Shown: piece by piece, positions 32,757 to 40,936 of the stretch
How positions within the stretch are numbered: the stretch's first letter is position 1
Layout: each line of letters starts with the position of its first letter
NCBI RefSeq assembly: GCF_004103825.1
Contig: NZ_RYFI01000004.1
Span: forward strand, 1 to 57,318
Origin: Hansschlegelia zhihuaiae
GTDB taxonomy: Bacteria > Pseudomonadota > Alphaproteobacteria > Rhizobiales > Methylopilaceae
Direction: 5' to 3'
DNA: 57,318 nt
Position numbers and translations under genes: made by a program
The notes under the pieces: generated by a model
Database searches by the model: none
What the model saw: only the letters and a program-made list of their open reading frames with translations
Told to the model about the DNA's origin: nothing

Positions 32757-33518
32757 TCAGCAGTGCACGACGAGGCGGAACGGCGCATTGTCATAGTTGC
32801 GTCCGAACTCGGTGTACGCAAGCATTCGAACGCCGATCTGCGCCCATCCGCGTGGGAATTCCACAGACGTGTCGATGAACGCTGTCGTGTCGACGCCGTC
32901 GACTGTCAGAATTGGGATACAATTTCTGACGTCACGATCAAATGTTATGCGATACCCTCCAAGCAGAATGCGCTCCGCGTTCAAGACTCGGCTGGTGCCC
33001 GCTAGGATCTGCCCTTCGGCGCCGATATGGGCGACGAGTTGCGGCGCGTAATAACCAGTAATCGTTCCCTTGGCGCCTGCCGCCTTGCGCGAGAAAAGGC
33101 CGAGCCTGCCCGCCCCAAGCGGAGCCGTCACCCCGGAGCTGACCGAGGTCGATTCCAGATAGACCATCGACTCCGCGTCGGGCTTCGCGGCGCCTGCGGC
33201 GAACGCCGTGAAGTGGCCGTCGGCCGCCGGGTGGACCGCCGTCAGTTGAAGCGCGACCGCCGCCGCGGACGCCGGCACGCCGCATCCGTTGGCCTGGCCG
33301 CCCTGCGTGTCGAACCCGGTCGTGCCGGTGATCTGGAAGTTGCGCGTCTTGTTGGCGCGGATGCGCCCGCCCGCGCCGGGCGCTTCGGTGTCAAAGGCCC
33401 GGCACGGCGTGATCGGCGTGTAGATCAGTTCCGGCCCCGGCGACTGCGCCGCTGCCGACGTCGCGGCGAACACGGCCGACGTCATGACGAACGATGCGAA
33501 AAGTCCTCGCGAGAGCAT
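32757..33518 (-). CDS. secreted protein with a PxR-x-DTR-like beta domain
   Basis: A 253-residue protein with a signal peptide (LFASFVMTSAVFAATSAAAQ). The mature part opens ITPCRAFDTEAPGAGG and continues with VPASAAAVALQLTAVHP. This is the pattern of a beta domain common in secreted actinobacterial proteins (TPxRxxDTR, VPxxAxAVxLNxT). Cys residues in PCRA, GCGV, NCIP and the terminal VHC could form disulfides. RBS AGGGG lies 8 bp before the ATG at 33518. It ends 10 bp before the SRAP gene. Function unknown. Confidence 0.65.
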   Translation of the reverse strand: MLSRGLFASFVMTSAVFAATSAAAQSPGPELIYTPITPCRAFDTEAPGAGGRIRANKTRNFQITGTTGFDTQGGQANGCGVPASAAAVALQLTAVHPAADGHFTAFAAGAAKPDAESMVYLESTSVSSGVTAPLGAGRLGLFSRKAAGAKGTITGYYAPQLVAHIGAEGQILAGTSRVLNAERILLGGYRITFDRDVRNCIPILTVDGVDTTAFIDTSVEFPRGWAQIGVRMLAYTEFGRNYDNAPFRLVVHC

Positions 33519-33776
33519 TGGCGGCCCCTGACCGGAACGTTCAAGAATTGGATTGTCGCGCATGACGTCAAGCGACGCATTCGTAGAACCACTTACCATC
33601 TCGATTCGAGCGCGAAACGTGCAGTCAACAAGTAGAGAGGGATGTCGGTCGACCCGCGCCTCAGTCGGGCCGACTCGCCACACGCGCTTTTCCGCCCGCC
33701 GAAGACGCCGACGTTTCCAAGGCGGTCTTCTCAGGACCGCGGAATGACGTCCACGCCGTTCCCGGGGGCCGCCCGG

Positions 33777-34646
33777 TCAGGGAATCCGGAACGCCAGCAG
33801 CTTCCCCGCCTTGTTGAGCGGCACGAAGGCTGTGCGGCTCGCCGGATCGAAACTCAGATCCGCGCTCCCCGGCGGCAGTTCGGCGAGAACCTCGAAGGAG
33901 CCCTTCGCGTCGATCAGATAAAGCGGCCCCTTCAGATAGTCGGTCGCGAGATATTTGCCGCCGCCGAGCGCGACCAGCCCGTCGAGCGCGCCGACCGGCG
34001 AGCCGTCGCCGAGGTCGCGCGCGGTCTCGCCCGACAGCGGGGCCTCGACGAGGTTGCCGGGAACGGCCGCCTGCCCGTCCGAGGGCGGCTTGCCGAAGCC
34101 CGCCACGATCATGCCGTCGCCTTCCACCGTGAGCCCGTTCGGTCCCTTGAGCGCGTCATGCTTCAGCCAGGGCTTCATCTCGCCGCCCTGCAGGGTCCAG
34201 ATCGTGTTGGTCATGGTGTCGGAGACGAAGACGCGGCCCGCAGGATCGGACGCGACGTCGTTCAGAAAGATCGCGCCCGGCACGGGGTGGCGCGCGACGA
34301 TCCTGGCCGAGGCGATTTCGATCTCGACCAGCTGGTCGATGTCCGCGACATAGAGCTTGCCGCCGGACAGCGCGAGGCCCTTGGGCGCGTCGAGGCCCGT
34401 GACCCAGTCGGCCTCGACCATCTTGCCGTCGGGCGAGACCTTCGAGATCGCCCCGACGCCGTCCTTGGCCCGCATGTCGCCGACGACTTCGCTGACATAG
34501 ATCACCCCGCCGGAGGCGTCGAAGAGCGCGGACTCCGGCTGCCTGAGGCCGTCGAGCTCCCAGAGCTTCTGCGGTTCGGCCGCCGCGGGACCGGCCGCGA
34601 CGGCGGCGCCCGCGAGGATCGAGGCGGCGACGAGGAGGGCGCGCAT
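33777..34646 (-). CDS. periplasmic SMP-30/gluconolactonase-like beta-propeller protein
   Basis: A 289-residue protein with a signal peptide (MRALLVAASILAGAAVAAG, cut near AAAEPQ). The repeating pattern PESALFDASGGVIYVSEVVGD, ISKVSPDGKM and LYVADIDQLVEIE is that of SMP-30/YvrE or NHL propellers. I chose the ATG at 34646 because it begins the signal peptide. It may hydrolyse a sugar lactone or simply bind a ligand. It is 195 bp downstream of hupE and may not be in that operon. Confidence 0.7.
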   Translation of the reverse strand: MRALLVAASILAGAAVAAGPAAAEPQKLWELDGLRQPESALFDASGGVIYVSEVVGDMRAKDGVGAISKVSPDGKMVEADWVTGLDAPKGLALSGGKLYVADIDQLVEIEIASARIVARHPVPGAIFLNDVASDPAGRVFVSDTMTNTIWTLQGGEMKPWLKHDALKGPNGLTVEGDGMIVAGFGKPPSDGQAAVPGNLVEAPLSGETARDLGDGSPVGALDGLVALGGGKYLATDYLKGPLYLIDAKGSFEVLAELPPGSADLSFDPASRTAFVPLNKAGKLLAFRIP

Positions 34647-34841
34647 GGATCTTGCTCCGGCTCGTGGACAGGAGCCCGCCATATAAGGCGCGGCCTCCGC
34701 AGCGGACGTGCCGCCGCGCAAGCCTCCGGGGCGCCCCGCGCACGATCCGACCGCCGTTCCACGGCCCGCGAGGCCACGCGGATGATCGAGCTCGCGGGGC
34801 CGGCGCGGTCTATGTCCGCCGCGTGGTCTTCAAGTGACCGG

Positions 34842-35441
34842 TCAGATCGCCCCAACCAGGATCGCGACCCCCGCGAGGCTCGCGGCTGCGCCGGCGAGAC
34901 GAGCGATCATCGGCCCTCTCGCCTCGCTGACGCGCCCGATCAGGAAGCCGACGCCGACGCCGACGGCGTGGAGGGCGGCGGTGGCCAGCAGGAAGCCCGC
35001 CGCATAGGCGGCGCCGTCCGCGGTCTCGGGCATTTCCGCGCCATGGGCGTGGCCATGAAAGACCGCGAACACGCCGACCAGCGCCGTCGCGACGGCGACC
35101 GGCGCCTTGACGCCGAACGCCACCGCCGCGCCCAGGGCCACGATCGACAGCGCGATGCCGGTCTCGACGAACGGCCCCTCGACGCCCGCGACGCCGAGCG
35201 CGCCGCCGAGCGCCATCACGAGCACGAAGGTCGCGGGCACGAGCCAGACCGCCCTCCCGCCGAGCCGCCAGGCGAAGAGGCCGACCATCACCATCGCGAG
35301 CACATGGTCGAGGCCGCCGATCGGATGACCGAAGCCGGCCGTGAAGCCGACCGCGTCGCCGTGGCCGACATGGGCGAAGGCCGCGCCCGGCAGGAGCGCG
35401 AAGGCGGCCGCAAGGGCGGGACGGAGAAGACGGAGCGTCAT
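34842..35441 (-). CDS. hupE: HupE/UreJ-family nickel permease
   Basis: A 199-residue membrane protein with a signal-like first helix ending FAHVGHGD, then six further helices. Family motifs HPIGGLDHVLAMVMVGLFAW (metal-binding His) and VFAVFHGHAHGAEMP are both present. It should import Ni2+, needed by urease and by nickel-dependent guanidine hydrolase. It is the third gene after the riboswitch-controlled hydrolase, 30 bp behind the His-rich gene. Confidence 0.9.
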   Translation of the reverse strand: MTLRLLRPALAAAFALLPGAAFAHVGHGDAVGFTAGFGHPIGGLDHVLAMVMVGLFAWRLGGRAVWLVPATFVLVMALGGALGVAGVEGPFVETGIALSIVALGAAVAFGVKAPVAVATALVGVFAVFHGHAHGAEMPETADGAAYAAGFLLATAALHAVGVGVGFLIGRVSEARGPMIARLAGAAASLAGVAILVGAI

Positions 35442-35471
35442 GGGGCGGTTCTCCCGGAATGCGGCGCGGCG

Positions 35472-36002
35472 TCAGCCGGCGGATGTCTCGAACGAGGCGG
35501 CGCCGGAGCGGTCGGCGAGCGCCCGGACGGCTGCGAAATCAAGGCGCTGCACGGCGTTTCCGTCGTGATACAGGAAGGAGAGGCGCCGCCGCCGCGAGGC
35601 CATCTTGGCGGGCAGCGGATCGTATCGCATCGCGCCGCCGCCGATCAGCGGCGCGACCGAGCCGACATCCACCATCGTCTCGGTCTCGACCCTCAGGAGA
35701 TGGAGCCGGCGGCCGTCCGGCGCCTCGCCCACGAAGGGCACGCCCGCGACGCGCAGGAAGCTCGTGACGTCGGTCGCCGTCGTGAACGCCTCCACGAAGG
35801 CCGCCTCGACCAGGTCGAGGTCGTGCTCGTGCGGCGCGTCGTCGGGATGCGCATGGTCGTGCGGCAGATGCGGCGTCTGCCACTGGACGGCCTTCGCGTG
35901 CGGCTGGTTGTGGCCGTGATGGTGATGATGGCCGGGATGGTGACCGTTCTTGGCGCGCGGACCGCCGCCGAACCCCTCGTCATGGTCGTGACCGAGATGC
36001 AT
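35472..36002 (-). CDS. histidine-rich protein, candidate nickel chaperone or store
   Basis: A 176-residue protein with 18 His in the first 60 residues, including a run of five (PGHHHHHGH) and many HxH/HD pairs, then an unfamiliar ~115-residue domain (LVEAAFVEAFTTATDVTSFL onward). It has no signal peptide, so it is cytoplasmic. It lies 23 bp after the guanidine hydrolase and 30 bp before hupE. By analogy with the His tails of UreE and HypB it may hold or deliver Ni2+, but it is not HypA, HypB or UreE. I do not recognise the C-terminal domain. Confidence 0.65.
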   Translation of the reverse strand: MHLGHDHDEGFGGGPRAKNGHHPGHHHHHGHNQPHAKAVQWQTPHLPHDHAHPDDAPHEHDLDLVEAAFVEAFTTATDVTSFLRVAGVPFVGEAPDGRRLHLLRVETETMVDVGSVAPLIGGGAMRYDPLPAKMASRRRRLSFLYHDGNAVQRLDFAAVRALADRSGAASFETSAG

Positions 36003-36025
36003 GGCCGAAGTCTCCCTTCAGGGCC

Positions 36026-37231
36026 TCAGTAGCTCACCGGCTTGTCGATGATGGACTTGTGCTTGCCGAGCGTGCCGTGCGCGACCATCGAGCCGAGCGC
36101 CTCGACGATGACTCGGACGCCGAACAGCGCGGTGATGTCGGAGGTGTCGTAGGGCGGCGAGACCTCCACGACCTCGAGGCCGCAGAGCCCCGGCGCGCAG
36201 ACCAGGCCGAGGATCTTCAGCGCCTCGCGCGGCAGGAAGCCGCCGGGCTCCGGCCAGCCGGTGCCCGGCACGAAGCCGCAGTCGATCGAATCCACGTCGA
36301 ACGAGATGTAGACCGCGTCGGTCCCCTCCCAGGCGAGGTCGAGCGCGATCTCGGCGGTCTTCTCCAGCCCGTATTTCTCGATGTCCTCGATGGTCAGCAC
36401 GTTTGTGTCGCGCCGGCGCGCCTCGGACACGCCGTAGCGCGGCACCTGCCAGCCGCCGATGCCGAGTTGCACGAGGTTCCTAGGGGACACGTTTGGCAGG
36501 TTCGTCGCCCAGAACCACGGCGTGGTGTGCATCCGCTCGTCCAGGTCCTTCTCCTGGATGTCGATGTGCCGGTCGAAATGGATGATGCCGATCTTCTTCG
36601 AGGTGCATTCCGCGATGCCGCGCACGCAGGGGAAGCCGATCGAATGGTCGCCGCCGATCATCACCGGCAGCGCGCCCGACGAGGCGACGTGCGCGACGCC
36701 GCGGGTGATCTGGTCGAAGCTCTTTTCGAGATTGGCCGGCAGGCAGAACACGTCGCCGGCGTCGCACAGCGTCATCTGCTCCCGCAGGTCCACGCCCATT
36801 TCGTAATTGTAGGGGGTGTAGAGCGCCGAGATGCGGCGCACGCCCTGCGGCCCGAAGCGCGTTCCGGGCCGGTAGGTTGTGCCGCTGTCGAACGGGATGC
36901 CGAGCACCGCGGCGTCGTACTTCCCGACGTCGCGCACGTTCTCGACATAGGGCGCCTTCATGAAGGTGTTGATGCCGGCGAAATGCGGAAGCTCGCCGCG
37001 CGCGAAGGTCGGGATCGTCTTGTCGGTGATGGAGTCGGCGCCGGGCAGGCCCATGTCGAGCGCCCATTGCTGCTCCTTCCGCCACATGGTCTCGGGCAGG
37101 CGGCCTTCGGCGTCGAGCGCCTTCCAGCCCTGCGTGTCCATCTTGGAGAAGTCGGGATGGTGGGCGCGCAGGCGCCCCTTCGACGGCGCGAGGCCTGCGG
37201 CGCGGCGGCGGCGGCGAGGCGAAAAGGTCAT
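36026..37231 (-). CDS. gdmH: ureohydrolase of the nickel-dependent guanidine hydrolase (GdmH) type
   Basis: A 401-residue protein of the arginase/agmatinase fold. Metal ligands are H196 (GGDHS), D220/H222/D224 (FDRHID) and D312/D314 (FDVDSID). It differs from agmatinase in DRHID for DAHxD, in the ~95-residue N-terminal extension, and in DERMHTTPWFWATN and LVQLGIGGWQVPR, which match the guanidine hydrolase group. The reaction is guanidine to urea and ammonia in the cytoplasm. A guanidine-I riboswitch directly upstream, HupE downstream and the urea/urease genes on the other side agree with it. The ATG at 37231 has GAGGAG upstream. Guanidinobutyrase-like activity is the alternative. Confidence 0.85.
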   Translation of the reverse strand: MTFSPRRRRRAAGLAPSKGRLRAHHPDFSKMDTQGWKALDAEGRLPETMWRKEQQWALDMGLPGADSITDKTIPTFARGELPHFAGINTFMKAPYVENVRDVGKYDAAVLGIPFDSGTTYRPGTRFGPQGVRRISALYTPYNYEMGVDLREQMTLCDAGDVFCLPANLEKSFDQITRGVAHVASSGALPVMIGGDHSIGFPCVRGIAECTSKKIGIIHFDRHIDIQEKDLDERMHTTPWFWATNLPNVSPRNLVQLGIGGWQVPRYGVSEARRRDTNVLTIEDIEKYGLEKTAEIALDLAWEGTDAVYISFDVDSIDCGFVPGTGWPEPGGFLPREALKILGLVCAPGLCGLEVVEVSPPYDTSDITALFGVRVIVEALGSMVAHGTLGKHKSIIDKPVSY

Positions 37232-37337
37232 TCGGCAGGCTCCTCGGGTCTCGTCCGTGCGCCCGAGATGGGCGGACGTTCGGTTTCGGGAGCTCGCCGC
37301 GCGCAAGGGAGGTCGGTCCGCGGCGGCGAACCCGTGC

Positions 37338-37446
37338 AGTGACCTCCCGGGATTTTGCCCCGCCGTGTCTCCCCGCCTGGCGAGCGGGGAGCGCGTCTCT
37401 CGGACCAGCGCCGGCTCTTGCGAACCGGCCGGAACCCTAGACGCGC
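37338..37446 (-). ncRNA. guanidine-I (ykkC) riboswitch
   Basis: Read on the minus strand from 37446, the leader shows the conserved ykkC blocks in order: CTAGGGTTCCG, CTGGTCCGAGAGAC, a variable GC hairpin (CTCCCCGC/GCGGGGAG), then ACACGGCGGG-CAAAA-TCCCGGGAG. Spacing and order match the guanidine-I class. It lies about 110 bases before the guanidine hydrolase ATG, so guanidine should switch on gdmH-His-rich-hupE. I did not resolve whether the expression platform acts on transcription or translation. Confidence 0.9.
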
Positions 37447-37570
37447 TGCACCGCGCCACCGCAGCAAGCGGCGAGGCCCGGGTCAAGCCCAAAGGTCGCG
37501 CGGCCAAGGAGACCCTTACAGGTAATTGGACACCTCATATCTGCTTAATTCGTCATCTCACGCCCAGATA

Positions 37571-37587
37571 TGCATAACATTTATGCA
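37571..37587. promoter_or_regulatory. candidate NtrC-type enhancer site upstream of urtA
   Basis: TGCATAA-CAT-TTATGCA is a perfect 17-bp interrupted palindrome of the form TGCA-N9-TGCA, as in NtrC sites. It lies 72 bp upstream of the -24 element of the sigma-54-type promoter at 37643. It might instead bind a GntR-family protein. Confidence 0.45.
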
Positions 37588-37642
37588 CCTGATCGATTGA
37601 TGACCGGCCCTCGAGGACTTGAAACGGCTCTGCCTCTCCAAG

Positions 37643-37657
37643 TGGCGCCGCGCTTGC
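37643..37657 (+). promoter_or_regulatory. sigma-54 (-24/-12) promoter of urtA
   Basis: TGGCGCCGCGCTTGC has GG and GC separated by exactly 10 bases, matching TGGCAC-N5-TTGC at all core positions. It ends 53 bp before the urtA ATG. With the TGCA-N9-TGCA palindrome upstream it points to nitrogen-limitation control of urea uptake. Confidence 0.6.
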
Positions 37658-37710
37658 CTGCTATCGCAGGATGGGCGCGACGGCGCCCCAATCCATCAGG
37701 GGAGATGGCA

Positions 37711-38997
37711 ATGAAAAAATTCTTCCGGGGCGCTCTGATCGCCGGCGCGTTCGCCGCCGCCGCGATCACGGCGGCGCCCGCCCGCGCCGAGGAGACCATC
37801 AAGATCGGCATCCTCCATTCGCTTTCCGGCACCATGGCGATCAGCGAGACCACGCTGAAGGACGCCATGCTCATGCTGATCGAGGAGCAGAACAAGAAGG
37901 GCGGCGTGCTGGGCAAGAAGCTCGAGCCGGTCGTGGTCGACCCGGCCTCCAACTGGCCCCTGTTCGCCGAGAAGGCCCGCGAGCTGATCTCGAACCAGAA
38001 GGTCGCAGTCGTGTTCGGCTGCTGGACCTCGGTCAGCCGCAAATCCGTCCTGCCGGTCTTCAAGGAGCTCGACAGCGTGCTGTTCTACCCGGTCCAGTAT
38101 GAGGGCGAGGAGAGCGAGCGGAACGTGTTCTACACCGGCGCCGCGCCCAACCAGCAGGCGATCCCGGCCGTCGACTACCTGATGAAGGAAGAGGGAGTGC
38201 AGCGCTGGGTGCTGGCCGGCACCGACTACGTTTATCCGCGCACCACCAACAAGATCCTCGAGGCCTATCTCAAAGACAAGGGCGTGGCGCAGGAGGACAT
38301 CCTGATCAACTACACGCCGTTCGGCCATTCCGACTGGCAGACGATCGTCTCCGACATCAAGAAGTTCGGCTCCACGGGCAAGAAGACCGCGGTGGTCTCG
38401 ACGATCAACGGCGACGCCAACGTGCCGTTCTACAAGGAGCTCGGCAACCAGGGCATCAAGGCGACCGACATCCCGGTGGTGGCGTTCTCGGTCGGCGAAG
38501 AGGAGCTCGCCGGCATCGACACCAAGCCGCTGGTCGGACACCTCGCGGCCTGGAACTACTTCCAGAGCGTCGACACGCCGGACAACAAGGCGTTCATCGA
38601 GAAGTGGCAGGCCTTCACCAAAAACCCGAAGCGCGTCACCAACGACCCGATGGAGGCCCACTACATCGGCTTCAACATGTGGGTGAAGGCCGCCGAGAAG
38701 GCCGGCTCCGTCGAGCCCGACAAGGTGATCGACGCGCTGCCCGGCATCGAGCAGGCGAACCTGACGGGCGGCGTCTCCAAGATGCTGCCGAACCACCACA
38801 TCACCAAGCCGGTGCTGATCGGCGAGATCAAGGACGACGGGCAGTTCGACGTCGTGGAGAAGACCGACGACCTGGTGCCCGGCGACGCCTGGTCGGACTT
38901 CCTGCCCGGCTCCAAGGACCTCGAGGCCGACTGGGTGGCCAAGAAGTGCGGCAACTTCAACACCAAGACAGGCAAGTGCGGCGGCCAGGGCAGCTGA
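37711..38997 (+). CDS. urtA: urea ABC transporter substrate-binding protein
   Basis: A 428-residue periplasmic receptor. Signal peptide MKKFFRGALIAGAFAAAA is cut near ARAEE. ETIKIGILHSLSGTMAISE, WTSVSRKSVLPVFKE and LFYPVQYEGEE are typical of UrtA (FmdD-like) rather than branched-chain amino acid receptors. I chose the second ATG (37711), which places GGGGAG about 6 bp upstream; ATG 37705 adds two residues. It is first in urtABC-DE. Urea is the expected ligand; short amides are the alternative. Confidence 0.93.
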   Translation: MKKFFRGALIAGAFAAAAITAAPARAEETIKIGILHSLSGTMAISETTLKDAMLMLIEEQNKKGGVLGKKLEPVVVDPASNWPLFAEKARELISNQKVAVVFGCWTSVSRKSVLPVFKELDSVLFYPVQYEGEESERNVFYTGAAPNQQAIPAVDYLMKEEGVQRWVLAGTDYVYPRTTNKILEAYLKDKGVAQEDILINYTPFGHSDWQTIVSDIKKFGSTGKKTAVVSTINGDANVPFYKELGNQGIKATDIPVVAFSVGEEELAGIDTKPLVGHLAAWNYFQSVDTPDNKAFIEKWQAFTKNPKRVTNDPMEAHYIGFNMWVKAAEKAGSVEPDKVIDALPGIEQANLTGGVSKMLPNHHITKPVLIGEIKDDGQFDVVEKTDDLVPGDAWSDFLPGSKDLEADWVAKKCGNFNTKTGKCGGQGS

Positions 38998-39027
38998 GTT
39001 TCAGCCGCTCCCGCGCATGAGCCCCAG

Positions 39028-39060
39028 CGGAGGGCGGCGACTCCTCCCCGCCGCCCTCCG
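39028..39060 (+). other. intra-operon stem-loop after urtA
   Basis: CGGAGGGCGGCG, a 9-base loop and CGCCGCCCTCCG form a perfect 12-bp stem 31 bp after the urtA stop and before urtB. There is no T-run, so it probably stabilises the 3' end of the urtA message or partly blocks read-through, raising the receptor-to-permease ratio. Confidence 0.6.
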
Positions 39061-39141
39061 CGCCCAATGCGGCCAAGCCGCCGACAGACGCTCCGGCAGG
39101 CTGAGCCCCGCCGGTCCTCCGCGACACAACCTGGCCCACCC

Positions 39142-40767
39142 ATGCGATTGATCGGACTTCGCGGCGCGACGCTCGGGCTGCTCATCGCCATCGCGACGCT
39201 CCTCGGCGGGCCGGCGTCGCCGGCCTCGGCCGACCCCGTCGACGACGCGCTCGCCCGCTTCGCGGCGGACAAATATGACGAGACCGACAAGGCGATCGAA
39301 GGCCTGGTGGCCGCGAGCGCCCAGAACGGCCAGGCGATCTTCGAGGCGATGAGCGCCGGCCGACTGCTCTACGATCCGGAGAGCAAAACGGTCCTGATCA
39401 AGGACGCGGGCGGCGCGCTCGTGCTCGCCAAGACCGGCGACCCCGCGCCGCAGGCGCTCGCCGCCAAGCCTCTGAAAACGGTTCGCCTCAACAACCGCGT
39501 GCGGCGCTCTCTCGAGGCCGCCTCCGGCGCCTTCGCGCTGCAGGCCCCGGACCCGCAGAAGCGCATCGGCGCGGCGCGCGCGATCTTCAAGACCCGCGAG
39601 CCGACCGCGCTTCCGGCGATCGAGGCGGCGCTCGCCAAGGAGAAGGACGCAAGCGCCAAGCAGGCGCTCGAGGCCGCGAAAGCCGCCATCATCCTGGCCA
39701 GGCAGGACGCCCCCGAAGCCGACCGGATCGCGGCCGCCGACATCGTGGCGGCCGTAGGCGACCAGGACGCGCTCGCGGCGCTCCGCACGCTGCCGGCAAA
39801 TACGCCCCCCGCCGTCAAGCAGGCGGCCGAGGCCGGCGTCGCCTCGATCGAGCGCTGGCTCGGCGTCGCCAATGTCGTCCAGGACGTGACCTACGGCGTC
39901 TCGCTCGGCTCCGTGCTGCTGCTCGCCGCGATCGGGCTCGCCATCACGTTCGGCGTCATGGGCGTCATCAACATGGCGCATGGCGAGATGGTGATGATCG
40001 GCGCCTATGCGACCTTCCTGACGCAAGGGTTCATCCGAGACTACGTCCCGGCGCTCTCTGGCGCCTCGCTGATCCTCGCGATCCCGGTCGCCTTCCTGGT
40101 CGCGGGCGCGGTCGGGGTGCTGATCGAGCGCACGGTGATCCGCTTCCTCTATGGCCGCCCGCTCGAGACGCTGCTCGCGACCTGGGGCGTCAGCCTCATC
40201 CTGCAGCAGGCGGTGCGCTCGGTGTTCGGACCGACCAACCGCGAGGTCCAGACGCCCGAATGGCTGCAGGGCTCGGTGTCTTTCCTCGGCGTGTCGCTGA
40301 CCTGGAACCGCATCGCCATCGTGCTGTTCGCGATGGCCGTGTTCTTCGCGCTGATGCTGCTCCTGAAGCGCACCAGTCTCGGCCTCCGGGTCCGGGCGGT
40401 CACGCAGAACCGGCGCATGGCGGCCTCGATGGGCATCCGCACGCCCTGGGTCGACGCCATGACCTTCGGGCTCGGCTCCGGCGTCGCCGGCATCGCCGGC
40501 GTTGCGCTCAGCCAGATCGACAACGTCTCGCCCAATCTCGGGCAGAGCTACATCATCGACAGTTTCCTGGTCGTGGTGTTCGGCGGCGTCGGCAATCTCT
40601 GGGGCACGCTGGTCGGCGCGCTGTCGATCGGCGTCGCAAACAAGCTGCTCGAGCCGTTCGCGGGCGCGGTGCTCGGCAAGATCATCCTGCTGGTCGCCAT
40701 CATCCTGTTCATCCAGAAGAAGCCCCGCGGCCTGTTCGCGCTCAAGGGCCGGGCGGTGGAGGCGTGA
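39142..40767 (+). CDS. urtB: urea ABC transporter permease UrtB
   Basis: A 541-residue LivH-type permease with the long UrtB-specific N-terminal region. A signal sequence (ending PASPASAD) leads into ~220 periplasmic residues of helical repeats, then the ~290-residue membrane domain begins at YGVSLGSVLLLAAIGLAITF. GVINMAHGEMVMIGAYATF and GVGNLWGTLVGALSIG are the usual LivH motifs. It pairs with UrtC. The ATG at 39142 is chosen for the signal peptide; no strong RBS is visible. Confidence 0.93.
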   Translation: MRLIGLRGATLGLLIAIATLLGGPASPASADPVDDALARFAADKYDETDKAIEGLVAASAQNGQAIFEAMSAGRLLYDPESKTVLIKDAGGALVLAKTGDPAPQALAAKPLKTVRLNNRVRRSLEAASGAFALQAPDPQKRIGAARAIFKTREPTALPAIEAALAKEKDASAKQALEAAKAAIILARQDAPEADRIAAADIVAAVGDQDALAALRTLPANTPPAVKQAAEAGVASIERWLGVANVVQDVTYGVSLGSVLLLAAIGLAITFGVMGVINMAHGEMVMIGAYATFLTQGFIRDYVPALSGASLILAIPVAFLVAGAVGVLIERTVIRFLYGRPLETLLATWGVSLILQQAVRSVFGPTNREVQTPEWLQGSVSFLGVSLTWNRIAIVLFAMAVFFALMLLLKRTSLGLRVRAVTQNRRMAASMGIRTPWVDAMTFGLGSGVAGIAGVALSQIDNVSPNLGQSYIIDSFLVVVFGGVGNLWGTLVGALSIGVANKLLEPFAGAVLGKIILLVAIILFIQKKPRGLFALKGRAVEA

Positions 40768-40790
40768 GGCAGACCGAAGAGCGCAGACGC

Positions 40791-40920
40791 CATGTCCCGG
40801 CCTTGAGCCGGGACCCATTCGCGCATCGTGATGCAGGAAAGAACTGCGCGCCGCCTAGAGCGTCCTTCGACCTTGGCGGATATGGGTCCCGGCTCTCCGC
40901 TTCGCTGCGGCCGGGACATG
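40791..40920. repeat. long palindromic repeat (family D) between urtB and urtC
   Basis: Outer arms CATGTCCCGGCC/GGCCGGGACATG-like and inner arms CCGGGACCCAT/ATGGGTCCCGG make a ~130-bp imperfect palindrome inside the operon. It may modulate read-through. Confidence 0.75.
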
Positions 40921-40936
40921 GCGGGGAGCCTCGCCC

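Noticed and set aside
36026-37231. Agmatinase or arginase
   Set aside because: DRHID replaces DAHxD, the N-terminus is extended, and the gene has a guanidine-I riboswitch and nickel genes rather than polyamine genes.
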